A stretch of 64,000 bases of DNA from Streptomyces sp. HB132. Lineage in GTDB: Bacteria; Actinomycetota; Actinomycetes; Streptomycetales; Streptomycetaceae. Below are positions 50,183 to 61,129 of this stretch, piece by piece (within the stretch, counting starts at the first letter, position 1; each line of letters starts with the position of its first letter). Under the pieces are notes generated by a model that saw only the letters and a program-made list of their open reading frames with translations, was not told the DNA's origin and searched no databases. The position numbers were made by a program, and so were the translations under genes. Location: contig NZ_JAFBGA010000001.1 of NCBI RefSeq assembly GCF_016909575.1, forward strand, positions 310,001-374,000, in the 5' to 3' direction.

Positions 50183-50188
50183 TATGCT
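50183..50188 (+). promoter_or_regulatory. -10 box of leaderless TetR gene
   Basis: TATGCT ends six bases before the ATG at 50195, with no ribosome site between them. Leaderless geometry. Confidence 0.45.
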
Positions 50189-50194
50189 CACCGA

Positions 50195-50845
50195 ATGATC
50201 ACATCGCCGAGTTCCCTGCGCCGCAGCGAGAGGTCACGACGGGCGACGCTGGACGCCGCCCTGGAGCTGTGCACGGAGAAGGGGTACGGCCGGGTCACCA
50301 TCGAGGCCATCGCGGCGCGCGCCGGGGTGAGCAAGAAGACGATCTACCGCTGGTGGCCGTCGAAGGGCGCGGTGATGCTGGAGGCGTTCACCGAGGTGTT
50401 CGTCGGCGCCACACCGTTCGTCGACACCGGTGACATCGCAGCCGATCTGCGGACGCACATCAACGGTGCGGTGAAGATGGTCTCCACCCCGCCCTACGGC
50501 CCCGCATACGCCGGCATCCTGTCGGAGATGCACCACGACGACGACCTCGCGCGTGCGGTCCTGGAGCAGCTGGTCGGCCCCCGTTTCGAGGCCGCCGTGG
50601 GGCGCCTGCGCGGCGCCCAGGAACAGGGGCAGGTACCGGCGGGCGCGGACCTGCCGCTCGCGGTGGAGATGCTCTACGGCCCGGTGTACTACCGCCATGT
50701 GCTGCGTACGCCGGCCCAGGACGAGGCGACGGTCGCCGCGCTCGTGTCCCACGTCCTGCGGTCCCTGGCAGGGGCCGGGGACGCCGCTCCGGCAGGCACC
50801 CCGGGCGAGGTCCCCGCCCAGGGCGACGCCGCCGCCCGGAGCTGA
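50195..50845 (+). CDS. TetR family transcriptional regulator
   Basis: 216 residues. N-terminal TetR_N helix-turn-helix at about 12-58: RRATLDAALELCTEKGYGRVTIEAIAARAGVSKKTIYRWWPSK (read in parts), a textbook recognition helix. The C-terminal TetR_C_16-like ligand domain is helical and ends in a Pro/Ala-rich tail. It probably represses itself and perhaps the ABC exporter genes just upstream, by position only. The 9-bp inverted repeat at 50089-50117 is a candidate site. Ligand unknown. Confidence 0.93.
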   Translation: MITSPSSLRRSERSRRATLDAALELCTEKGYGRVTIEAIAARAGVSKKTIYRWWPSKGAVMLEAFTEVFVGATPFVDTGDIAADLRTHINGAVKMVSTPPYGPAYAGILSEMHHDDDLARAVLEQLVGPRFEAAVGRLRGAQEQGQVPAGADLPLAVEMLYGPVYYRHVLRTPAQDEATVAALVSHVLRSLAGAGDAAPAGTPGEVPAQGDAAARS

Positions 50846-50903
50846 GGTCCGCTCCGGCGGGCACCCGGCCGAGGCGTCCTCCGGTCGCCGGGGGCGCGTG
50901 GTC

Positions 50904-51713
50904 TCAGGGGAAGAGCCGGTCCAGGACCACCGCGACACCGTCCGCCTCGTTCGAGAGGGTGATCTCGTCCGCCGCCGCCCGCAGCTCGGCGTGCGCGCCC
51001 GCCATCGCCACCCGGTGGCCCGCCAGGCGGAACATCGGCAGGTCGTTGGGCATGTCGCCGAACGCCACGGCCCCGGCGAGGTCCCGCCCCAGCAGGCCGG
51101 CGGCCAGCGAGATCCCGGTGCCCTTGTCCACGCCGTACGGCGCCAGCTCCACCGTTCCCGGGCCGGCCATCGTGACGGACGCCAGATCGGCCACCGCTCC
51201 GCGGGCGGCGGCGGCCAGTTCGTCGTCCGTCAGCTCGGGGTGGCGTATCAGGACCTTGATGACCGGCTCCGCCCACAGCTCCGAGCGGCGCCCGGCCCGC
51301 TGAGCGGGGAGCGAGGGGTGCGGCATGCGGTAACCCGGCTCGATCAGCGTCACACCGTCCGCGCCGTCCTGGTCCACCGCGGCGAAGACCTGCCCCACCT
51401 CGGCCTCTATCTTGCCGAGCGCGGTGTCGGCCAGCTCCCGGTCCAGCGTCACCGAGCTCAGCATCCTGGCCGACCCCGCGTCGTACACCTGCGCGCCCTG
51501 CCCGCAGACCGCGAGGCCGTCGTAGCCGAGGTCCGCGATCAGGGCGCGGATGCCGGGCACGGGGCGGCCCGTGACGATCAGGTGCCGCGCCCCGGCCGAA
51601 GCGGCGCGGGCGAGGGCGGCCCGGGAGCGGGAACTCACGGTGTCGTCGGAACGCAGCAGCGTCCCGTCCAGATCCGTGGCGACCAGGGTGTAAGCGGCGG
51701 GTGGCGTGAACAT
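50904..51713 (-). CDS. HAD superfamily phosphatase, Cof type
   Basis: 269 residues. Motif I DLDGTLL near residue 14 (nucleophile Asp in VATDLDGTLL), motif II Ser/Thr in VTGRP, motif III Lys in GVDKGTGISLA, and motif IV GDMPNDLPMFRLAG. The C2-type cap insertion between motifs II and III marks the Cof/YbiV group, which dephosphorylates sugar phosphates, FMN or PLP. Substrate cannot be inferred. It is convergent with the TetR gene with no obvious hairpin. Confidence 0.92.
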   Translation of the reverse strand: MFTPPAAYTLVATDLDGTLLRSDDTVSSRSRAALARAASAGARHLIVTGRPVPGIRALIADLGYDGLAVCGQGAQVYDAGSARMLSSVTLDRELADTALGKIEAEVGQVFAAVDQDGADGVTLIEPGYRMPHPSLPAQRAGRRSELWAEPVIKVLIRHPELTDDELAAAARGAVADLASVTMAGPGTVELAPYGVDKGTGISLAAGLLGRDLAGAVAFGDMPNDLPMFRLAGHRVAMAGAHAELRAAADEITLSNEADGVAVVLDRLFP

Positions 51714-51779
51714 GAGCTCAGCCTAGAGAGATCGCTCTCCGGCCGTACGTCGCTGACCTGCGAGGACGGGCAGTTCCCG

Positions 51780-52229
51780 TCAGTGCACGCAGAATTCGTT
51801 GCCCTCCGGGTCCAGCAGCACCTGCCACGACCCCCCGGGCTCGTCGACGCTCCGCAGCACACTCGCGCCCAGTCCCACCAGCCGTTCCACCTCGGTCTCG
51901 CGCTGCCCGGGGGCCGAGTGGACGTCCAGGTGGAGGCGGTTCTTCACCGTCTTGGGCTCCGGCACGCGCTGGAAGAGCAGCCGTCGCCCGAGCCCGGTCC
52001 CGCTCTTCTCCTCGTACGGATCATCCGGATGCCGCACCGCGGCGAGATCGCGCCAGGCGCGGTGGCCGTGCGGCTCGACCGTCGCAGCCTCGGTCACCGC
52101 TCCCACGCCGAGCAGCTCCTCGATCAGGGCGCTGTTGTCCTCGACGAGGTAGCCGAGGGCCTCGGCCCAGAAGTCGGCCTGGGCGTGCGGGTCGCCGGCA
52201 TCGATGACGAGCTTCCAGTGCAGAGTCAT
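51780..52229 (-). CDS. VOC family protein, glyoxalase-like (single domain pair)
   Basis: 149 residues from the ATG at 52229; a GTG two codons earlier is possible. Two beta-alpha-beta-beta-beta modules: LHWKLVIDAGDPHAQADFWAEALGY and the second at NRLHLDVHSAPGQRETEVERL, closing with VLLDPEGNEFCVH, a classic VOC end with metal-type Glu. This is the Glyoxalase_6-like class common in actinobacteria. Substrate unknown. A TATGAA sequence eight bases before the ATG suggests a short or absent leader. Confidence 0.85.
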   Translation of the reverse strand: MTLHWKLVIDAGDPHAQADFWAEALGYLVEDNSALIEELLGVGAVTEAATVEPHGHRAWRDLAAVRHPDDPYEEKSGTGLGRRLLFQRVPEPKTVKNRLHLDVHSAPGQRETEVERLVGLGASVLRSVDEPGGSWQVLLDPEGNEFCVH

Positions 52230-52338
52230 GGACACCGTTCATAGTGGTTACCCGACGGATCCGGCAACGGGCACGCCGGAACCGGCGTCGATTCCCGGCT
52301 CGCCGGGGCGTGGCCGCCGTGGCCGTAGGCCCCGGAAC

Positions 52339-52788
52339 TCATCGTGACGGACAGGCGGTGCACGCGTGGCCGCCGAGCGCCCCCAGCAGTTCCCCGGCCG
52401 CCGCGCGCACCGCGGGGTCGCCGTCCCCGGCCAGCCGCTCGGCGGTCGCCCGGCCGGCCTGGACCGCCAGATGCGCGTCCCTCGTCCACTCCGGGTGGCG
52501 GGCGTGGCCGTGGGCGAGGATCGTCCCCAGCAGGGCGAGCACCCCCACGCGGTCCTTCACCGTCTCCACGGCGGCGAGTTCCCACAGGAAGGGCACCGTG
52601 GCGGCCGTCGCGTCGAACACGGCCAGGGAGCCGATCCACCGCCCCAGGTCGCTCAGCGCGTCATCGGCCGACTCGCTGTCGCCCCAGGCGATCCGGGACA
52701 GCATCCCGGGGACCTGGGAAGCGGACCCCTGGGCATGTCGCAGCTCATGCCACCGCACGTGCCTCATGTCCTTCAGGACGGTCCCCAT
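52339..52788 (-). CDS. HEAT-repeat-like helical protein
   Basis: 149 residues from ATG at 52788; ATG 52767 with AAGGA is an alternative and a TTG at 52800 is less likely. The chain is all-helical in pattern: HELRHAQGSASQVPGMLSRIAWGD, ALSDLGRWIGSLAVFDATAATVPFLWELA, then RVGVLALLGTILA. Similar actinobacterial proteins are annotated only as HEAT-repeat or hypothetical. A C-terminal CTAC pair is notable but lone. It probably mediates protein contacts; no partner is evident. Confidence 0.6.
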   Translation of the reverse strand: MGTVLKDMRHVRWHELRHAQGSASQVPGMLSRIAWGDSESADDALSDLGRWIGSLAVFDATAATVPFLWELAAVETVKDRVGVLALLGTILAHGHARHPEWTRDAHLAVQAGRATAERLAGDGDPAVRAAAGELLGALGGHACTACPSR

Positions 52789-52919
52789 GCGCGCACTCAA
52801 TCAGCCTTTGCGAGTGCCGTCCACCATGTCTGCCCCCTACTCCCCGGTCCGGCTCGCGCGCTCTCCGCCGCTCGTCCGGAAGCCGCCGCACGGCGTCGCC
52901 CGGCCGAAGGACGGCCCGG

Positions 52920-53912
52920 TCACCCCTTCACCGCGGGGGTCTCCATGTCCGGTGCCGAAGCGGAGGCCGTCGCGATGGGTGCCACGTCCTCGGCGGCCCG
53001 TACGGCCAGACGCAGGGCCTCGGCCCTGGTGCGCCGTGCCGTCCGCAGGGCGTCCCAGGTCAGCAGCACCAGTGCCACCCAGACCAGGGCGAAGCCGGCC
53101 CATCGCTCGGGGGGCATGGCCTCATGGAAGTACAGGATGCCGAGGGCGAACTGGAACACCGGTGCCAGGTACTGCAGCAGGCCCAGGACGGACAGCGGCA
53201 CCCGGATCGCGGCGGCGCCGAAACAGACGAGCGGGATCGCGGTGACGAGCCCCGTCGAGGCGAGCAGGGCTCCGTGCCCCGCGCCCTCGGCGAAGAACGT
53301 CGCGTCGCCGCTCACCCCGAGCCACAGCAGGAAGCCGAGTGCGGGCACGAACAGCACCGCGGTCTCGGCGGCCAGGGACTCCAGGCCGCCCATGTCGACC
53401 TTCTTCTTCAGCAGGCCGTACGTCGCGAACGAGAACGCCAGCACCAGCGAGACCCACGGAGGCTGCCCGTATCCGATCGCCAGCACGAGCACGGCAGCGA
53501 AGCCGGTCGCCACGGCCGTCCACTGCACCGGCCGCAGCCGCTCACCGAGCAGCAGGACGCCCATGGCGATCGTGACCAGCGGATTGATGAAGTAGCCGAG
53601 CGACGCCTCGACGACGTGACCGTTGTTGACGGACCAGATGTAGAGGCCCCAGTTGACCGAGATCACGGTCGCGGCCGTCGCGATCAGCGACAGCCGCCGG
53701 GGCTGACGCATCAGCTCGCCGATCCACGCCCAGCGGCGCAGGAACAGCATGGCGATGCCGACGGCACCCAGCGACCACACCATCCGGTGAGCGAGGATCT
53801 CCACCGCACCCGACGGTTCCAGCAGAGGCCAGAAGAGCGGGACGAGGCCCCACATCCCGTACGCGCCGATGCCGTACAGCAGGCCTGCCCGCTGTTCGTT
53901 CTTCCCCTTCAC
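52920..53912 (-). CDS. rarD: RarD-type EamA permease
   Basis: 330 residues with ten transmembrane helices in two EamA halves. RarD marks are GIGAYGMWGLVPLFWPLL at the start, ILAHRMVWSLG, NWGLYIWSVNNGHVVEASLGYFINPL in the fourth helix region, and the second-half LQYLAPVFQFALGILYF. The family moves small metabolites; chloramphenicol sensitivity was the original link in enterobacteria. Here the substrate is unknown. The C-terminus is a charged cytoplasmic tail (ALRTARRTRAEAL). It is followed 130 bases later by the HEAT-like gene on the same strand. Confidence 0.9.
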   Translation of the reverse strand: MKGKNEQRAGLLYGIGAYGMWGLVPLFWPLLEPSGAVEILAHRMVWSLGAVGIAMLFLRRWAWIGELMRQPRRLSLIATAATVISVNWGLYIWSVNNGHVVEASLGYFINPLVTIAMGVLLLGERLRPVQWTAVATGFAAVLVLAIGYGQPPWVSLVLAFSFATYGLLKKKVDMGGLESLAAETAVLFVPALGFLLWLGVSGDATFFAEGAGHGALLASTGLVTAIPLVCFGAAAIRVPLSVLGLLQYLAPVFQFALGILYFHEAMPPERWAGFALVWVALVLLTWDALRTARRTRAEALRLAVRAAEDVAPIATASASAPDMETPAVKG

Positions 53913-54029
53913 GGGCCCTCCCGGCGCTCCTGCGTCGGCGACGGGCCGACTGCACGACGGTAGCGCCGGAAGTGCCTCCGTGTCATTGCCGTCTCACGGA
54001 AACGGTCGTGACAGCGCGAGGGGCGCCCC

Positions 54030-54890
54030 TCAGGCGGCGGCCACCGCGGCGGCGACCGTCTCGGACGCCGGGGTCGTCGGCCGGCCGATCAGACGGGCCA
54101 GGTCACCGCTCGTCCCCGCGAGCAGGCCGCGCCCGATCGCCTCGTCCACGTCGACGAGGATCTCGGCGAACGGAGCCGGCACCCCTGCCTTCACGAGGAT
54201 CTCCTGGTGCACGGAGGCGGGTACCTCCGTGTAGGTGATGTCCTTGCCGCTGGCGGCGGCGACCATGGCCGCGTACTCGGCCAGCGACCAGGCGACGTCA
54301 CCGCTCAGCTCGTACACCGCGCCGAGGTGTCCCTCGCCCGTCAGTACGGCCGCGGCCGCGCCGGCGTAGTCGGCCCGGGTGGCGGAGGCGACCCGCCCCT
54401 CGCCCGCGTTGGCGACGACGGCGCCGTGCTCCAGGACCGGGCCCAGGTTCGCCGTGTAGTTCTCGGTGTACCAGCCGTTGCGCAGGAAGGTGTACGGGAC
54501 CCCGGAGTCGAGGATCAGCTGCTCGGTCGCCTTGTGCTCGGCTGCCAGCAGGAAGTCGGCGTCGGGGCCGCCCAGCACGCCGGTGTACGCGAGCTGCGCC
54601 ACGCCGGCGGCCTTCGCCGCCTCGATCACGGCGGTGTGCTGCGCGATCCGCTTCCCGACCTCGCTGCCCGAGATCAGCAGTACGCGGTCGCCGGACCGGA
54701 AGGCGCCGGCGAGGGTCTCGGGACGGTCGTAGTCCGCGATTCGGATCTCGACACCCCGGGCGGCGAGGGCCGCGGCCTTCCGCTCGTCGCGGACGACGGC
54801 GGCGACGGCCTCCGCCGGAACCGTGGCGAGCAGCCGCTCGACGACGAGACGGCCGAGTTCGCCGGTTGCTCCGGTGACGACGATGCTCAT
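54030..54890 (-). CDS. NmrA-like NAD(P)H:quinone oxidoreductase (QorB type)
   Basis: 286 residues from ATG at 54890. A Rossmann fold is shown by MSIVVTGATGELGRLVVERLL with the T-G-A-T-G-x-L-G dinucleotide loop. NmrA/YtfG family marks are VRDERKAAALAARGVEIRIADYDRPETL and the YTFLRNGWYTENY motif. It lacks the catalytic Tyr-x3-Lys of classical SDRs, as expected. Members reduce quinones with NADPH. It is divergent from an HxlR-type regulator with an operator-like palindrome between them, a configuration known for quinone/electrophile defence (for example QorR-qor in Corynebacterium). Confidence 0.9.
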   Translation of the reverse strand: MSIVVTGATGELGRLVVERLLATVPAEAVAAVVRDERKAAALAARGVEIRIADYDRPETLAGAFRSGDRVLLISGSEVGKRIAQHTAVIEAAKAAGVAQLAYTGVLGGPDADFLLAAEHKATEQLILDSGVPYTFLRNGWYTENYTANLGPVLEHGAVVANAGEGRVASATRADYAGAAAAVLTGEGHLGAVYELSGDVAWSLAEYAAMVAAASGKDITYTEVPASVHQEILVKAGVPAPFAEILVDVDEAIGRGLLAGTSGDLARLIGRPTTPASETVAAAVAAA

Positions 54891-54992
54891 GGGTTTCCTC
54901 CTGTGTGCCCGGACCTGGTCGCCCGGCGGGTGCGCGGATCCTCTGATGCGGACTCTTGTCACTCACCCTAGAGCGTGCGCTTTCTAAAAGAA

Positions 54993-55017
54993 AGTACCCA
55001 CTTTGAAGTAAGGTACT
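54993..55017. promoter_or_regulatory. Nested palindrome between quinone reductase and HxlR genes
   Basis: Outer arms AGTACC (54993-54998) and GGTACT (55012-55017); inner palindrome ACTTTGAAGT (55000-55009). A further TTTCT-AAA-AGAAA repeat lies at 54981-54993. This fits an HxlR dimer site covering both divergent promoters. Confidence 0.6.
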
Positions 55018-55020
55018 GCC

Positions 55021-55428
55021 ATGAGCGTAAGTCCCGTCGGAGTCCCGAGCGTCAACCAGCCGATGTGCCCCTCCCGGCTGGTCCTGGAGCACGTCACCAG
55101 CCGCTGGGGGGTGCTGGTGCTCGCCGCACTGCTCGAGCGTTCGTACCGTTTCGGTGAACTGCGCCGCACGGTGGGCGGTGTCAGCGAGAAGATGCTGGCG
55201 CAGACCCTCCAGACGCTGGAGCGGGACGGCTTCGTGCACCGGGACGCCAAGCCCGTGATCCCGCCGAGGGTGGACTACTCGCTGACCCCGCTGGGGAGGG
55301 AGGCCGCCGAGCAGGTCTGGGGCCTGGCCCGGTGGACTGAACGGCGGCTGGAAGCGGTGGAGCGTGCCCGCGAGACATACGACGGGGCCCGGAGCCTGTC
55401 GGCTCCGGGCCCCGGTGGACAGGGGTGA
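55021..55428 (+). CDS. HxlR family redox/quinone-sensing repressor
   Basis: 135 residues, ATG three bases after the operator, so the transcript is probably very short-leadered. A winged helix of the HxlR class: PSRLVLEHVTSRWGVLVLAALLE, the recognition helix VSEKMLAQTLQTLERDGFVHR, and the wing VDYSLTPLG. A single conserved Cys (MCPSR, about residue 16) occupies the place of the redox Cys of YodB/QorR proteins, which alkylates or forms disulfides with quinones. Likely represses itself and the divergent reductase. The last 15 codons form part of a hairpin terminator. Confidence 0.92.
   Translation: MSVSPVGVPSVNQPMCPSRLVLEHVTSRWGVLVLAALLERSYRFGELRRTVGGVSEKMLAQTLQTLERDGFVHRDAKPVIPPRVDYSLTPLGREAAEQVWGLARWTERRLEAVERARETYDGARSLSAPGPGGQG
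55384..55413. terminator. Bidirectional terminator embedded in the HxlR 3' end
   Basis: Perfect 13-bp stem (55384-55396 with 55401-55413), loop TGTC. It lies inside the last codons of the HxlR gene and faces the end of korB 24 bases away. Confidence 0.7.
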
Positions 55429-55436
55429 CGGCGCGG

Positions 55437-58434
<2,998 letters not shown>

Positions 58435-58707
58435 TGAACTGGACCTCCCTCGGGGCGGCGGCTCGGGACCGGCCGACCCGCCGGCGGTCCAGGCCCCACC
58501 CTACTTCTGTAAGGGTCGCCTTCCTTGGACCGGTCGTATGGTGGACGCGTTTTTGGACATGATCGCGTCGTGCTCCACCATGTGTTCCGGCCCCCGCGTT
58601 CACCGGATGAACGGCTCCCCTTCGCGTCCGTCCTTTCGTCGTATATCTGGGGTTTTGTTTCACCGTCGATGGATCATCCGGATCATCGCGAGTAGATCAT
58701 CCCTTTG
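58435..58707 (-). promoter_or_regulatory. korAB upstream region with palindrome and GATGATC repeats
   Basis: 273 bases between korA and the response-regulator gene. It holds a palindrome GTTCACCGGATGAAC (58598-58612, 5-bp perfect arms) and three GATCATC words (58672, 58681, 58695). A TAGGGT -10-like box lies on the korA strand about 60 bases before the ATG. It is probably the korAB control region. Confidence 0.45.
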
Positions 58708-59367
58708 TCACGAGTTCAGATAAGTGAGAACGGCGAGAACGCGTCGGTGATCCCCGTCACTGGGTGACAGGCCGAGTTTCAGGAAGATGTTGCTGACGTG
58801 CTTCTCCACGGCGCCGTCGCTGACCACCAACTGCCGGGCGACGGCCGAATTCGTACGCCCCTCCGCCATCAGGCCGAGGACCTCCCGCTCGCGCGGCGTG
58901 AGCCCCGCCAGCACGTCCTGCTTGCGGCTGCGGCCCAGCAGCTGTGCCACGACCTCGGGGTCCAGGGCGGTCCCGCCCTTGGCCACCCGCACCACGGCGT
59001 CCACGAACTCCCTGACCTCGGCGACCCGGTCCTTCAGGAGATAGCCCACCCCGCGGCTGCTGCCCGCCAGCAGTTCGGTGGCGTACTGCTCCTCGACGTA
59101 CTGCGAGAGCACGAGCACCCCGATGTGCGGATAGTCCTTGCGCAGCCGCACCGCGGCCCGCACGCCCTCGTCGGTGTGCGTCGGCGGCATCCGTACGTCG
59201 GCGACCACCACGTCCGGCAGCGCGTCCTGCCCCGCGAGGTCGGCCACCGTCTTGAGCAGCGCCTCCGCGTCCCCCACCCCCGCGACGACGTCGTGCCCGA
59301 GATCGGTCAGCAGCCGGGTGAGCCCTTCCCGGAGCAGCACCGAATCCTCGGCGATGACGACCCGCAC
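58708..59367 (-). CDS. NarL/LuxR family response regulator
   Basis: 219 residues from the GTG at 59367, chosen because GGAGGA lies five bases upstream; the frame is open further but without homology. The receiver domain (1-120) has acidic VIAED, phospho-acceptor Asp in [11 protein letters not shown], Ser/Thr in VLVLSQY and Lys in YLLKDR. The C-terminal LuxR helix-turn-helix is [25 protein letters not shown] (read in parts) with [14 protein letters not shown]. It is probably phosphorylated by one or both histidine kinases encoded just upstream on the same strand. The target is unknown; korAB and nuo2 are the nearest candidates. Confidence 0.93.
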   Translation of the reverse strand: MRVVIAEDSVLLREGLTRLLTDLGHDVVAGVGDAEALLKTVADLAGQDALPDVVVADVRMPPTHTDEGVRAAVRLRKDYPHIGVLVLSQYVEEQYATELLAGSSRGVGYLLKDRVAEVREFVDAVVRVAKGGTALDPEVVAQLLGRSRKQDVLAGLTPREREVLGLMAEGRTNSAVARQLVVSDGAVEKHVSNIFLKLGLSPSDGDHRRVLAVLTYLNS

Positions 59368-59505
59368 TCTTTCCTCCACGACCTTGTGTCCCCCACTGTC
59401 GGTGTCTCCTGCGTGCGCCGTTGTGAGCGCAGCCCTGTGTGTCCAGCATTCCAGCATCGGCGTCCGGATGGGCCGTACACCAGCGGTTCCGGAGCCACCG
59501 GACGC

Positions 59506-59550
59506 GCCGTAGTGCCCCGGCCGCCGGGAGGGCGGCCGAGGCACTACGGC
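59506..59550 (-). terminator. Hairpin between the second histidine kinase and the response regulator
   Basis: 20-bp stem (59506-59525 with 59531-59550), loop GGGAG, one mismatch. It comes 24 bases after the kinase stop and 139 bases before the regulator start, so regulator transcription is probably separate. Confidence 0.7.
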
Positions 59551-59573
59551 TCCGGTTGGTGCGAGGCGGACTC

Positions 59574-60920
59574 TCAGCCCCGCCAGGGCAGTTCGGCCGT
59601 GACCGTCGTCGGACCGCCCGCGGGGGAGTCGACGACGAGGACGCCGTCCACCGCGTCCAGCCGTTCCGCCAGCCCGGCCAGACCGCTGCCCCCCGACACG
59701 CCCGCTCCACCACGCCCGTCGTCGGTGACCTGGAGCATCAGCCGGTCCGACACACGCCATACGTCGACCGACGCCGTGCCGGCCCGGGCGTGCTTGCTGA
59801 CGTTCTGGAGGAGTTCGGAGACGGTGAAGTAGGCGATGCCCTCGATGGCCTGTGCGGGGCGTGAGTCCAGGTCCACCGTGACGTTGACGGGGACGGTGCA
59901 GCGGGAGGCGATGGCGGAGAGTGCGGCGTCGAGGCCGCGGTCGGTGAGGACGGCGGGGTGGATGCCGCGGGCGAGGTCGCGGAGTTCCTGGAGGGCGACC
60001 TTGACCTCGCCGTGGGCTTCGTCGACCATGCGGGCGGCGGCTTCGGGGTCGTCGGTGAGTTTCTCCTTCGCCAGCCCCAGATCCATGGCGAGGGCGACGA
60101 GCCGGGCCTGTGCGCCGTCGTGGAGGTCGCGTTCGATGCGGCGCAGGTCCGCGGCTGCGGTGTCCACGACCACACCCCGGTCCGACTCCAGCTCCGAGAC
60201 CCTGGTGGCCAGCCGGGAGGGGCCGAGCAGGCCCAGGACCATCAACCGGTCCACGGACACCAGACCGCGGATGATCCACGGCGTGATCAGCACGAGAGCC
60301 AGGCCGAACGCACTGGTGACCGCCATCTCGAAGGGCGAGTCGAGATAGACCTGGTGCGTGCTGTCGCCGTAGAGCTGGATGCCGTCGATCCCCGCGTAGG
60401 CCGGGAACACCCAGCGCCACAGCGGATAGCTGAACGCGGCCCAGCCGTACGCCCAGAAGTTCACCGCGACGGCGAACGCCACCGTCGCCCACGGCATGTG
60501 CAGCACCGCGTAGAGGAGGTGCCGCCAGGACACCCCGCTCCTCAGTACGGCGCCGACCCAGGACATCACGCCGCCCGTTCCCCGCACCGGCGCGGGATCC
60601 GCGACATCGAGCTTCAGCAGAGCGCGCGCCCGGCCCCGCTCCAGGGCGCCGAAACCGCGGCACATCACCAGGCCGGCCGCGAGTATCGGAATGCCGAGGA
60701 AGGTGATCAGCATGCCGAGCCCCAGCGACACCATGGTGACCGCGCAGCAGAACAGCACCACGCCGATCGGCAGGCTCAGGAGCACGTAGGCCAGTTCGCG
60801 CCACGTGCGTGCCTCGAACGGCGCACGCAGAGCCGCGGGGAGGAGGTGCTTCGCCGGGGGGTGGCCGCCCGCTCCGGTGCCGTGGTGGTTCCGCGTGTCC
60901 GGTCCGTATGCGGTGGCCAT
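59574..60920 (-). CDS. Sensor histidine kinase with membrane sensor domain (HK-B)
   Basis: 448 residues from ATG at 60920. A four-helix PF13796-type sensor region comprises [29 protein letters not shown], the paired helices, then [25 protein letters not shown] and two more, read in parts. A HisKA_3 box follows with phospho-His in [15 protein letters not shown], then a HATPase domain with N-box [10 protein letters not shown] and G1 DDGRGGAG. Residues from [13 protein letters not shown] to GTASVDV are identical to those of the sister kinase except one (Asp for Gly in ALAM-D-LGL), and so is the DNA; see the repeat entries. Confidence 0.93.
   Translation of the reverse strand: MATAYGPDTRNHHGTGAGGHPPAKHLLPAALRAPFEARTWRELAYVLLSLPIGVVLFCCAVTMVSLGLGMLITFLGIPILAAGLVMCRGFGALERGRARALLKLDVADPAPVRGTGGVMSWVGAVLRSGVSWRHLLYAVLHMPWATVAFAVAVNFWAYGWAAFSYPLWRWVFPAYAGIDGIQLYGDSTHQVYLDSPFEMAVTSAFGLALVLITPWIIRGLVSVDRLMVLGLLGPSRLATRVSELESDRGVVVDTAAADLRRIERDLHDGAQARLVALAMDLGLAKEKLTDDPEAAARMVDEAHGEVKVALQELRDLARGIHPAVLTDRGLDAALSAIASRCTVPVNVTVDLDSRPAQAIEGIAYFTVSELLQNVSKHARAGTASVDVWRVSDRLMLQVTDDGRGGAGVSGGSGLAGLAERLDAVDGVLVVDSPAGGPTTVTAELPWRG
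59761..60194 (-). repeat. 434-bp near-identical tract, copy 1 (within HK-B)
   Basis: By direct comparison this tract matches 61353-61786 at 432 of 434 positions. The two differences are adjacent codon positions turning an Asp codon to Gly. Both flanks drop abruptly to ordinary paralogue divergence. Confidence 0.9.
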
Positions 60921-61129
60921 CAGTGGCGTCCGTCCGTTTCTTCCGAGCGGGGGCTTCCCGCGGGGTCTTCGGGAGCGGGGACTCCCCGCAGGCCGATTCG
61001 CGGCCGATACCTCAAGACTCCTGTGCCGGGGGCCGCGCCACCATGGGGACGGTCTCCGTGTCCGACAGGGGGTTTTCCCCACCAGGGGAGGAACACGTCC
61101 GACGGTTCCCCGCCCGGCGGCCGGCTGGG

